6,538 nucleotides of DNA from Lachnospiraceae bacterium (GTDB taxonomy: Bacteria; Bacillota; Clostridia; Lachnospirales; Lachnospiraceae). Shown here in pieces: positions 1 to 6,062 of the stretch. The notes under the pieces are model-generated. The model was not told the origin of the DNA. It ran no database searches and was given only the letters and a program-made list of their open reading frames with translations. The position numbers and the translations under genes were made by a program. The stretch lies in the NCBI GenBank assembly GCA_031285465.1, contig JAITWD010000177.1:1-6538 (forward strand), in the 5' to 3' direction. The stretch's first letter is position 1; every line of letters starts with the position of its first letter.

Positions 1-1
1 C

Positions 2-589
2 TATGATCCGCGTTTAGCCCAGTTGCCGCAGGTCATTGCCGCTAATAAAACCGATTTATTTATTTATGATACAAGCGGAGCCGACCTGAATGAAGCGGAT
101 TTAAGCGAAACCGACCTAAGCAACCAAGCTGACCTAAATGAAGCGGTCGCCGGTGAAGATGGTACGGTAAAAAGCGATCCGATCGAGCAAATAAGGCGAG
201 CTTTTGAGCCGGTGGGATATAAGGTGTTTCCCATTTCGGCGGTCAGTGGTCAGGGCATAAATGAATTGCTGTATCACGTTCGTCACCTGCTTGATGCGCT
301 AACCGATGAACCATTTGTTTTTGCGCCGGAGTACTTCCCTGAAGATATCCTGCTTGAGTCGGACGAGCCCTACACGGTGGTGTTTAACGAAGCAACAAAG
401 GAATATGTTGTTGAGGGACCACGGATCGAAAAGATGCTGGGCTATACCAATTTAGAAGCGGAGAAAGGTTTTGTCTTCTTTCAACGGTTTCTTAAACAAA
501 GTGGTATCCTGGCAGAATTAGAACGGCTGGGTATTCAGGAAAAAGATACTGTGCGGATGTACGGCCTTTCATTTGAATACTATAAGTGA
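2..589 (+). CDS. obg: GTPase Obg (ObgE/CgtA), C-terminal part, 5' truncated by window edge
   Basis: Obg is a GTP-binding protein that associates with the 50S subunit and acts in ribosome assembly and stress/stringent signalling (family knowledge). The reading frame is open from base 2, so the start, the glycine-rich Obg fold and the G1-G3 motifs lie outside. Visible are the G4 motif (ANKTDL, NKxD, bases 44-61), the G5-like motif ISAVSGQG, and the C-terminal OCT domain, with VVEGPRIEKMLGYTNLEAEK and the terminal FEYYK resembling the usual OCT ending. About 59 residues separate NKTD from ISA, against about 24 as I recall Bacillus subtilis Obg. The extra stretch contains ADLNE-ADLSE-TDLSN-Q-ADLNE, which fits the pentapeptide-repeat pattern A(D/N)Lxx. 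The gene is followed closely by yhbY, the standard Firmicutes order. Identification is firm; the role of the insertion is unknown. Confidence 0.95.
   Translation, partial: YDPRLAQLPQVIAANKTDLFIYDTSGADLNEADLSETDLSNQADLNEAVAGEDGTVKSDPIEQIRRAFEPVGYKVFPISAVSGQGINELLYHVRHLLDALTDEPFVFAPEYFPEDILLESDEPYTVVFNEATKEYVVEGPRIEKMLGYTNLEAEKGFVFFQRFLKQSGILAELERLGIQEKDTVRMYGLSFEYYK
80..145 (+). repeat. Pentapeptide-like coding repeat inside obg
   Basis: The codons here read ADLNE, ADLSE, TDLSN, then Q, then ADLNE, A. At DNA level GACCTGAATGAAGCGG (83-98) recurs with one mismatch as GACCTAAATGAAGCGG (131-146), 48 bases, or 16 codons, apart. This suggests local duplication in the loop between the G4 and G5 motifs of the GTPase. 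Four units are about one turn of a pentapeptide beta-helix, so an independent fold is unlikely. A flexible acidic loop is the simpler reading. Confidence 0.7.
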
Positions 590-619
590 TATATACTAAG
601 AGGAGTTTGGAGGCACATG

Positions 620-910
620 ATGACCAGTAAACAACGAGCATATTTAAAAGGGTTAGCCGCAACGCTTGAACCAATTGTTCAGATCGGAAAGGCGAGCCTT
701 ACCCCCGAAGTGACCGATTCGGTGGCAGAGGCCTTTAATAACCGGGAATTGATAAAGATTTCGGTTTTGAAAAATTGTCTTGATTCACCGGTGGCCATTG
801 CCGAAATGCTGGCCGACCGTACCCATTCGCAGGTGGTACAGGTGATCGGCAAAAAAATCGTTTTGTATAAAGAAAATAAAGACCACAAGAAAATATTTTT
901 GCCTTTATAA
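620..910 (+). CDS. yhbY: YhbY-type CRM-domain RNA-binding protein
   Basis: This small ribosome-associated protein belongs to the CRM (CRS1-YhbY) domain family, which binds pre-50S particles (family knowledge). The 96-residue product has the family start (MTSKQRAYLKGLAATLEPIVQIGK), the ELIKISVLKNC strand and the C-terminal SQVVQVIGKKIVLYKE followed by a basic tail, which matches the full family length. An in-frame ATG lies at 617 as well. I prefer 620 because GGAGG at 609-613 is then six bases away rather than three, and the product starts like its homologues; an AGGAG at 601-605 could serve 617. The RNA-binding loop normally written GxxG (GSNG in E. coli, GKGG in B. subtilis, from memory) reads GKAS here, so the second glycine is absent. 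It sits 30 bases after obg and 27 bases before nadD, consistent with co-transcription. Confidence 0.93.
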   Translation: MTSKQRAYLKGLAATLEPIVQIGKASLTPEVTDSVAEAFNNRELIKISVLKNCLDSPVAIAEMLADRTHSQVVQVIGKKIVLYKENKDHKKIFLPL

Positions 911-937
911 TTCTCAGCACTTATTTGCGAGGTGTTT

Positions 938-1612
938 ATGGATAAAACAAAGAAAGTCGGCTTTTTAGGCGGAACCTTTAATCCCATCCACTATGGTCAT
1001 TTGATGATTGCTGAAAGTGCCCGTGAATACCTTGACTTAGACGAGGTCCTCCTGATGCCCAGCGGCCATTCATACATGAAGTCGGTGGCAAGCGCTTCGG
1101 CGGAACACCGATTGGCAATGACCCGGTTAGCGGCACGAGACTACCCTCACTTTACCGTTTCGGATATGGAAATCCGCCGCGGCGGTAATACCTATACCGC
1201 CGATACGATCGACGAGCTACGTTCAACCTATCCACAAGCGGAATTGTATTTTATTATTGGTGCCGACACCCTTTTGATGATGGATAACTGGTCGGAACCG
1301 GCGCGGATCTTTGCCGGTGCCAAAATCGCCGTTGCTGTCAGAGATTTTGAGGAGAACAAAGACATAGGAGGGGCATCCGCTGATCATGCCGAAGTAGTAA
1401 AAGAGCCCTCCGTTCATTTTACCGAAGCGATGAAAGCGCAGACCGCCTATCTTAAGGAAAAATATCATGCCGACATTATTGCTTTGCCGATAAAGGCGAT
1501 TGAACTTTCGTCCAGCACCATCAGGGCGCGGATAAAGGCAGGACGCCCGATCGGGGATATGGTGCCGGAAGCGGTCACCCATTACATTAATGAGCACAAG
1601 CTTTATCGCTAG
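938..1612 (+). CDS. nadD: Nicotinate-nucleotide adenylyltransferase
   Basis: The enzyme joins nicotinate mononucleotide and ATP to form deamido-NAD and pyrophosphate, the penultimate step of NAD synthesis, in the cytoplasm. The 224-residue product has the nucleotidyltransferase signature GGTFNPIHYGH (residues 11-21, with the HxGH pair H18/H21), IGADTLLMMDNW in the middle, and the C-terminal SSSTIRARI motif followed by the family ending (VPEAVTHYINEHKLYR). A GTG at 932 is in frame, but it overlaps the ribosome binding site GAGG (929-932); the ATG at 938 lies five bases after that site and is the better start. A stretch around residues 132-150 (EENKDIGGASADHAEVVKE) looks like a slightly extended acidic loop. 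The neighbours yhbY and yqeK are its usual partners in Firmicutes. Confidence 0.96.
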   Translation: MDKTKKVGFLGGTFNPIHYGHLMIAESAREYLDLDEVLLMPSGHSYMKSVASASAEHRLAMTRLAARDYPHFTVSDMEIRRGGNTYTADTIDELRSTYPQAELYFIIGADTLLMMDNWSEPARIFAGAKIAVAVRDFEENKDIGGASADHAEVVKEPSVHFTEAMKAQTAYLKEKYHADIIALPIKAIELSSSTIRARIKAGRPIGDMVPEAVTHYINEHKLYR

Positions 1613-1671
1613 CATACTTGTTATTTAGTTATGCATTATAAATATTTAGTGCACAGGATATTTTATCATTC

Positions 1672-1698
1672 GTAACTATGAAGCTACTAAGTAGTTAC
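1672..1698. repeat. Inverted repeat in the nadD–yqeK gap
   Basis: GTAACTA (1672-1678) and TAGTTAC (1692-1698) are perfect 7-bp inverted arms around a 13-base loop. Within it CTACT-A-AGTAG (1684-1694) offers a competing, overlapping palindrome. No T-run follows, so it does not look like an intrinsic terminator. It could be a protein-binding site or an RNA hairpin upstream of yqeK. The remainder of the 125-base gap is AT-rich with no promoter I can defend. Confidence 0.4.
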
Positions 1699-1737
1699 TA
1701 TCAGTCTGAAAATATGTTTCGTTCATAAGGAGCCGTT

Positions 1738-2340
1738 ATGATAAAAACTGATATTTCCAAGCTTAGACGATTTCTCGAAAAAAAATTGGACCAGAAACGC
1801 TTTGAACACACCCTGGGGGTAACCTATACAGCGGCGGCATTAGCCATGTGCCATAGTGGCGATACCAAGCGGGCTCAAATTGCCGGTCTTTTACATGACT
1901 GTGCGAAATGTATTGATAATGATAAAAAAATAGCCATTTGTGAAAAACATAACATTGAAATAAATGAAATTGAACGTAAAAATCCCTTTCTGCTGCATGC
2001 CAAGGTGGGCAGTTATATTGCCATGCATAAGTACAAGGTGAATGATGATGATATTGTCCGTGCCATCCTGAACCACACTACCGGTCGTCCCAATATGTCA
2101 CAGCTTGAAAAGATCATCTACATAGCCGATTACATTGAACCGGGTCGAACCCAGGCCCCCCGTCTAACGGCTATCCGTCAGGAGGCCTTTCGTGATCTTG
2201 ATAAGGCACTACTAATTATTTTAGAGGACATGCTGGTATATCTTGATTCGCTGGGGGGGGATATTGATCCGATGACCCGCAAAACCTACGAATTTTACAA
2301 AAATTATGATCAAAATAATAACAAGGAGTTTAACCAATGA
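1738..2340 (+). CDS. yqeK: YqeK-type HD-domain hydrolase (diadenosine tetraphosphatase)
   Basis: YqeK proteins are metal-dependent HD-superfamily phosphohydrolases shown to cleave Ap4A symmetrically to two ADP in Firmicutes (family knowledge). The 200-residue product has the expected metal and catalytic set: H24 in RFEHTLGV, H53-D54 in GLLHDCAK, H87 in LLHAKVG, H113 in LNHTTGRP and D131 in the typical IADYIEPGR motif. Length and ending fit the family. The start is supported by AAGGAG at 1727-1732, five bases before the ATG. It follows nadD, its common neighbour, but after a 125-base gap, and its stop overlaps the rsfS start (ATGA), indicating translational coupling. In many Firmicutes a LytR-CpsA-Psr gene lies between yqeK and rsfS; none is present here. 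Confidence 0.94.
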   Translation: MIKTDISKLRRFLEKKLDQKRFEHTLGVTYTAAALAMCHSGDTKRAQIAGLLHDCAKCIDNDKKIAICEKHNIEINEIERKNPFLLHAKVGSYIAMHKYKVNDDDIVRAILNHTTGRPNMSQLEKIIYIADYIEPGRTQAPRLTAIRQEAFRDLDKALLIILEDMLVYLDSLGGDIDPMTRKTYEFYKNYDQNNNKEFNQ

Positions 2341-2696
2341 GTGAATCGATTTCAAAGACAATGGCAAAGCTGGCTCTCGAAGCGTTGGACAATAAAAAAG
2401 GCGAGGACATACGGATCATTGATATCAGCAATGTGTCGGTGCTGGGCGATTATTTTATCCTTGCAAGCGGCAATAACCGTAATCAGCTTCAAAGTATGAG
2501 TGATGAGGTGGAGCAATTATTGGGCCGCAGTGGCTATGCCGTCAAGCATATTGAAGGTTATGAAACCGGCAACTGGATATTACTGGATTTTGGTGATATT
2601 ATCGTTCATGTTTTTGATAAAGAAAACCGACTTTTCTACAATCTGGAAAGGATTTGGCGGGACGGCAAAGATAGCACGACGACATTTAACGAATAG
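2337..2696 (+). CDS. rsfS: Ribosomal silencing factor RsfS (Iojap/YbeB family)
   Basis: RsfS binds uL14 on the 50S subunit and blocks joining with 30S, lowering translation in starvation (family knowledge). The 119-residue product covers the whole family: VSVLGDYFILASGNNRNQLQS near residues 33-53, the EGYETGNWILLDFGDIIVHVF core, and RLFYNLERIW near the C-terminus. The ATG overlaps the yqeK stop by four bases and has AAGGAG at 2323-2328, eight bases upstream, inside the yqeK coding end. Together with obg and yhbY it gives this gene run a ribosome-biogenesis theme. Nothing is missing or broken. Confidence 0.96.
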   Translation: MSESISKTMAKLALEALDNKKGEDIRIIDISNVSVLGDYFILASGNNRNQLQSMSDEVEQLLGRSGYAVKHIEGYETGNWILLDFGDIIVHVFDKENRLFYNLERIWRDGKDSTTTFNE

Positions 2697-2702
2697 GCTG
2701 TA

Positions 2703-4094
2703 ATGAAAAATATAATGCATAAGCTGGTCGGTGACCGGCACTTTTATAAAAAGGTTTTGGCTATCTCCATTCCGATCATGATCCAAAGCGGCATCACCAA
2801 TTTTGTCAGTCTGCTGGACAACATCATGGTCGGGCAGGTCGGGACCGAACCGATGTCGGGTGTAGCCATCGTTAATCAACTGATCTTTGTTTTTAATATC
2901 TGCATTTTCGGAGGTATCTCCGGTGCAGGTATTTTTGGTGCGCAATTTTTTGGTTACGGTGATCATCAAGGGGTGCGCAATACCTTTCGGTTAAAATTGA
3001 TCATCTGTGGCTTTATTTCGGTGGTCGCTATCGCCATCTTTGTCTTGATGGGTGATCCTCTGATCAATCTCTACCTTAGCGGCGATGATCCGGTGGCAAA
3101 ATTACGGACGGCAGAATATGCCCGGCAATATTTGCTGATCATGCTGATCGGCATGATCCCCTTTGCCATCGAACAGTCCTATTCAGGAACGTTGCGGGAA
3201 ACCGGTGAAACGGTTCTGCCCATGAAAGCGGGCATTTGTGCCGTGCTGGTCAATCTGATCCTCAATTACCTGTTGATTTTTGGCAAGCTGGGTTTCCCTG
3301 CGCTGGGAGTGGTGGGTGCCGCCATTGCCACCGTGATTGCCCGTTTTGTGGAAATGGCGATCATCATCATCTGGACCCATCGAAATGCCGTTAAAAATCG
3401 GTTTATTGTGGGTGCTTACCGACATTTTTCCATTCCGGGCGATTTGATCCGCAATGTTTTTATTAAAGGTAGTCCACTGATGCTTAACGAGGTATTTTGG
3501 GCATCGGCGCAGGCTATTCTTATGCAGTGTTATTCGCAAAGAGGTCTGGCGGTGATCGCCGGCTTTAATATCAGCAACACCATTACCAATGTTTTTAATA
3601 TTGCCTTTATTGCTTTAGGTGGCGCGGTTGCTATTATTATCGGTCAACAGCTGGGGGCCAATAAATTGACCGAAGCCAGGGAAACGGCATGGAAGCTGAT
3701 CGCCTTTTCGGTAGCCAGTTGTATCTTTATGGGGATTTTGCTGGCATTATGTGCCCCATTTTTCCCACAAAGCTACAATACGACCGGTGAAATTCGTGGT
3801 CTGGCAACACAGTTCATGCTGGTTTCAGCCGTTTATCTGCCCATCCATGCCTTTTTGCATTCCGCCTACTTTACCTTAAGGGCCGGTGGCAAAACCATGA
3901 TCACCTTCATTTTTGACAGTGGCTTTGCCTGGTGTGTCAGCATTCCCCTTGCCTACTGCCTGTGTCGTTTTACCGGTTTACCGATTTTAACCATCTACAT
4001 TATCTGTCAATCGGCCGAACTGCTAAAATGCTTTTTAGGGACATATCTTTTAAAAAAAGGATACTGGATACAAAATATCGTTAATAAAGGATAA
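2703..4094 (+). CDS. MATE-family cation-coupled multidrug/toxin efflux transporter
   Basis: This is an integral inner-membrane antiporter of the MATE family, exporting organic cations, drugs or metabolites using a Na+ or H+ gradient; the substrate cannot be read from the sequence. The 463-residue product has the usual length for twelve helices in two homologous halves. The first half carries the TM1 pattern SIPIMIQSGITNFVSLLDN with the IMVGQVG loop (D39 to G47). The second half starts near GSPLMLNEVFW, with E263 in the position of a TM7 acidic residue, followed by GGAVAIIIGQQLGANK. The start follows the rsfS stop by six bases; only a weak AGG (2695-2697) precedes it, so translation may depend on coupling. 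The next Met, at 2715, has no better site. The gene ends 48 bases before a strong terminator, closing the operon. A MATE gene is not a standard member of this cluster. Confidence 0.93.
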   Translation: MKNIMHKLVGDRHFYKKVLAISIPIMIQSGITNFVSLLDNIMVGQVGTEPMSGVAIVNQLIFVFNICIFGGISGAGIFGAQFFGYGDHQGVRNTFRLKLIICGFISVVAIAIFVLMGDPLINLYLSGDDPVAKLRTAEYARQYLLIMLIGMIPFAIEQSYSGTLRETGETVLPMKAGICAVLVNLILNYLLIFGKLGFPALGVVGAAIATVIARFVEMAIIIIWTHRNAVKNRFIVGAYRHFSIPGDLIRNVFIKGSPLMLNEVFWASAQAILMQCYSQRGLAVIAGFNISNTITNVFNIAFIALGGAVAIIIGQQLGANKLTEARETAWKLIAFSVASCIFMGILLALCAPFFPQSYNTTGEIRGLATQFMLVSAVYLPIHAFLHSAYFTLRAGGKTMITFIFDSGFAWCVSIPLAYCLCRFTGLPILTIYIICQSAELLKCFLGTYLLKKGYWIQNIVNKG

Positions 4095-4107
4095 AAGAGT
4101 AGTGGGC

Positions 4108-4142
4108 AAAAGAATAAATGAATGATCAAAAAAAGAATAAAT
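4108..4142. repeat. 12-bp direct repeat before terminator
   Basis: AAAAGAATAAAT occurs at 4108-4119 and again at 4131-4142, 23 bases apart, directly before the terminator stem. It may be a chance result of the A-rich composition. Confidence 0.4.
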
Positions 4143-4181
4143 CAGAAAAAAGCGTGAAGATCATCTTCACGCTTTTTTCTG
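4143..4181. terminator. Bidirectional intrinsic terminator between convergent genes
   Basis: CAGAAAAAAGCGTGAAGA (4143-4160) pairs perfectly over 18 bp with TCTTCACGCTTTTTTCTG (4164-4181) around a three-base TCA loop. The GC-containing core is flanked by six A on the left and six T on the right, so a U-run follows the core on either strand. It lies 48 bases after the MATE stop on the plus strand and 49 bases after the DUF378 stop on the minus strand, a symmetrical placement that fits termination of both convergent transcripts. Confidence 0.92.
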
Positions 4182-4230
4182 CAGTTAGTTACACTTGCAT
4201 GGTCTACATTTAATTGCCCCGCTGGATATG

Positions 4231-4449
4231 CTAATCCCTGATACGGTCGGTTCCCCCCGCGTACATATAAAAGGTAAAAAGGTAAATACCACTGATACCC
4301 ACTAACGCATAGATTATCCGGGATATCCAGGTCATATTACCAAAAACGAAGGATACAAGGTCAAAGCCGAATATACCGACTAATCCCCAGTTTAAAGCAC
4401 CTATAATGGCAATTGTCAATGCGACACAGTCCAATGCTTTGTTATTCAT
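4231..4449 (-). CDS. DUF378 small membrane protein (YuzA-like)
   Basis: This 72-residue protein belongs to the DUF378 family of bacterial membrane proteins of unknown function. The sequence shows two hydrophobic segments, roughly residues 7-29 and 39-61. The family hallmarks are ALNWGLVGIFGFDLVSFVFG and SRIIYALVGISGIYLF, and the protein ends in a short polar tail (GGTDRIRD). A longer in-frame start exists 99 bases upstream (4548). I use the ATG at 4447-4449 because GGAGGT (4456-4461 on the complement) lies six bases before it and family members start there. It is alone on its strand, convergent with the MATE gene and divergent from the substrate-binding protein gene. I could not pick a convincing promoter in the AT-rich upstream DNA. 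Function is unknown; identity as DUF378 is firm. Confidence 0.9.
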   Translation of the reverse strand: MNNKALDCVALTIAIIGALNWGLVGIFGFDLVSFVFGNMTWISRIIYALVGISGIYLFTFYMYAGGTDRIRD

Positions 4450-4655
4450 GATGATACCTCCAATCGCATAAAAGCTCGTGAAAACTAAAAAATGTTTTCG
4501 GTTTATTCTTACCTGTCCATAGCTTTTTATCCAACCATATTTTATCAAAACTGCCTAAAAGATAGTAAAAGCATCCCAAGAGCCGGTTATATCCTCCGTA
4601 ATCTTACATAAAACCAGCAAAACAATAGGTAAAACCATTAAAACAGCGAAAAAAG
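4450..4655. other. Divergent intergenic region, left part
   Basis: This stretch lies between the minus-strand DUF378 gene and the promoter of the substrate-binding protein gene. It must hold the promoter and leader of the DUF378 gene. Scanning the minus strand gives only weak matches, for example TTGGAT–17–TAAGAA on the complement around 4500-4535. I see no RNA gene or further coding region. Confidence 0.4.
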
Positions 4656-4684
4656 TTGACAAAACACCACTTTCCGTGTAATAT
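4656..4684 (+). promoter_or_regulatory. Sigma-A-type promoter of the substrate-binding protein gene
   Basis: A perfect -35 box TTGACA (4656-4661) is followed after 17 bases by TAATAT (4679-4684), matching the -10 consensus at four of six positions. Transcription would start near 4690-4692, giving an ~80-base leader. The -10 box touches the first of a series of palindromic repeats, so the promoter could be controlled by a protein bound there. Confidence 0.7.
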
Positions 4685-4744
4685 CTATAAAAGTATCTTT
4701 ATAAAGTATACTTATAAAGATTAAGTGTAAATATCTTTATAAAA
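4682..4744. repeat. Cluster of TATCTTTATAAAG palindromic repeats over the transcription start
   Basis: Units: TATCTATAAAAG (4682), TATCTTTATAAAG (4694), TATACTTATAAAG (4707), a degenerate ATTAAGTGTAAA (4720) and TATCTTTATAAAA (4732), so the period is 12-13 bases. The core CTTTATAAAG (4697-4706) is a perfect palindrome, AAGTATACTT (4704-4713) is another, and 4697-4719 as a whole is nearly self-complementary apart from one base of slippage. The position across the -10 edge and early transcribed region is where a repressor operator would lie. A chance product of AT-rich DNA is the alternative. Confidence 0.55.
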
Positions 4745-4770
4745 ACGTTTGTAAAAGCGGAGGAGAGATT

Positions 4771-5949
4771 ATGAGAAAAATTACCAAAATTGTTGCACTG
4801 GCCTTAATGGTGATCTTATCAATGACCGTAATTGCCGGATGTGGTGCAACCAAAGCCGAAACCTTTATGATCGGTGGGATCGGTCCGATATCGGGACCCA
4901 ATGCCGCCTATGGTCTGGGGGTACAAAATGGCGCACAGATCGCAGTTGATGAGATCAATGCAGCCGGTGGTATCAATGGTTTAGAAATCCAGTTTAATAT
5001 GCAGGATGATGAAGCCGATGCCGAAAAAGCAGTTAATGCTTACAATACTTTAAAGGACTGGGGGATGAACATCCTTATGGGAACGGTGACCAGCGGTGCC
5101 TGTATTTCGGTTATCGATCTGACCGAAGCCGATAACATGTTCCAGATTACCCCGTCAGCATCAGCGATTGATGTTGTTACCGATAATGATAATGTTTTTC
5201 AGGTATGTTTTTCCGATCCTAACCAGGGTGTCGGTGCCGCACAATACATCGGTCAGCAGGGAATCCAGTCGGCCGATGGAACCAATGTCAGCAAGGTGGC
5301 GGTTATTTATGACAGCTCTGATCCCTATTCATCGGGTATTTATGAGAAATTCACTGAAGAAGCTGCCAATCAGGATTTTGAGATAGTTGCTTCCGAAGCA
5401 TTTACTGCCGATAGCAAGACCGATTTCTCGGTACAGTTGCAAAGAGCACGTGATGCTGGTGCTACCTTAGTATTTTTACCGATTTACTATACCGAAGCAG
5501 CACTGATCTTAACCCAGGCTGACGGAATGGATTATGCGCCCATCTTTTTTGGTTGTGACGGAATCGATGGAATTCTCACCAATGTTGAGAATTTTGACGC
5601 TTCTTTGGCGGAAGGAATGATTCTGCTGACCCCCTTTGCGGCTGATGAAGATGATGAAAAGATCCAGGCTTTTGTAACCGAATATCAAGCGCGTCATAAT
5701 GAAGTGCCTAATCAGTTTGCCGCCGATGCTTATGATGCTATTTATGCCATCAAAGCTGCCATTGAAACCAGTGGCGTTACCTATGATCAAAGTATTTCTG
5801 AAATTTGCGAAGGTATGAAGGTTGCCATGACCGAGATTACTATTGATGGTTTGACCGGTTTAGGTCTTTCATGGACCGCCAGCGGTGAGGTAAATAAGGA
5901 ACCTAAGGCAATGAGCATTGTTAATGGAAGTTATCAGTTGATCCAATAG
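4771..5949 (+). CDS. ABC transporter substrate-binding lipoprotein, branched-chain amino acid type (LivJ/LivK-like)
   Basis: This is an extracellular lipid-anchored receptor that would capture a small ligand (amino acid, amide or related compound) for an ABC importer of the HAAT family; the ligand cannot be assigned. The 392-residue product has a signal peptide with a lipobox, VIAGC, giving lipidated Cys24. The Peripla_BP_6 fold follows: IGPISGPNAAYGLGVQNGAQIAVDEINAAGGINGLEIQF (about residues 37-75, quoted here only as a pattern span) with the DDEADAEKA acidic stretch, TSGACISV near the ligand cleft, TPSAS, VIYDSSDPYSSGIYEKF, and the FAADAYDAIYAIKAAIE helix near the end. The ribosome binding site AGGAG (4761-4765) is five bases before the ATG. 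It has its own promoter and its own terminator, and no permease or ATPase gene lies in the ~590 bases downstream. Confidence 0.94.
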   Translation: MRKITKIVALALMVILSMTVIAGCGATKAETFMIGGIGPISGPNAAYGLGVQNGAQIAVDEINAAGGINGLEIQFNMQDDEADAEKAVNAYNTLKDWGMNILMGTVTSGACISVIDLTEADNMFQITPSASAIDVVTDNDNVFQVCFSDPNQGVGAAQYIGQQGIQSADGTNVSKVAVIYDSSDPYSSGIYEKFTEEAANQDFEIVASEAFTADSKTDFSVQLQRARDAGATLVFLPIYYTEAALILTQADGMDYAPIFFGCDGIDGILTNVENFDASLAEGMILLTPFAADEDDEKIQAFVTEYQARHNEVPNQFAADAYDAIYAIKAAIETSGVTYDQSISEICEGMKVAMTEITIDGLTGLGLSWTASGEVNKEPKAMSIVNGSYQLIQ

Positions 5950-5981
5950 TGTGAACGGTTAATAGTTTTTTAGAGTGTTAA

Positions 5982-6020
5982 ATGAAAGTTTAATGAAAGT
6001 TTTTTGAAAGTTTATTGAAA
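5982..6020. repeat. 11-bp tandem repeat after the substrate-binding protein gene
   Basis: ATGAAAGTTTA (5982-5992), ATGAAAGTTTT (5993-6003) and TTGAAAGTTTA (6004-6014) are head-to-tail units, followed by a partial TTGAAA (6015-6020) that runs into the terminator stem. The 11-base period is close to one DNA turn. It probably arose by slippage. Confidence 0.8.
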
Positions 6021-6050
6021 TGGGTACGAGTGATTCGTACCCATTTTTTT
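6018..6050 (+). terminator. Intrinsic terminator of the substrate-binding protein gene
   Basis: AAATGGGTACGA (6018-6029) pairs perfectly over 12 bp with TCGTACCCATTT (6035-6046) around a GTGAT loop. The T-run 6044-6050 begins within the right arm and extends past it. It lies about 70 bases after the stop codon and ends a single-gene transcript. Confidence 0.93.
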
Positions 6051-6062
6051 GTATGAATATTG

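Noticed and set aside
932..940. GTG start for nadD at 932
   Set aside because: It overlaps the GAGG ribosome binding site; the ATG at 938 has correct spacing.
679..987. Minus-strand reading frame opposite yhbY, and similar frames opposite nadD (1223-1615), rsfS/MATE (2580-2969), MATE (3183-3539) and the substrate-binding gene (5509-5790)
   Set aside because: Each lies antisense to a clearly identified gene, has no ribosome binding site, and encodes no recognisable protein.
4450..4548. N-terminal extension of the DUF378 protein to an upstream ATG at 4548
   Set aside because: The internal ATG at 4449 has a near-perfect GGAGGT six bases upstream and the family begins at MNNKALDC-like sequence; the extension looks like translated leader.
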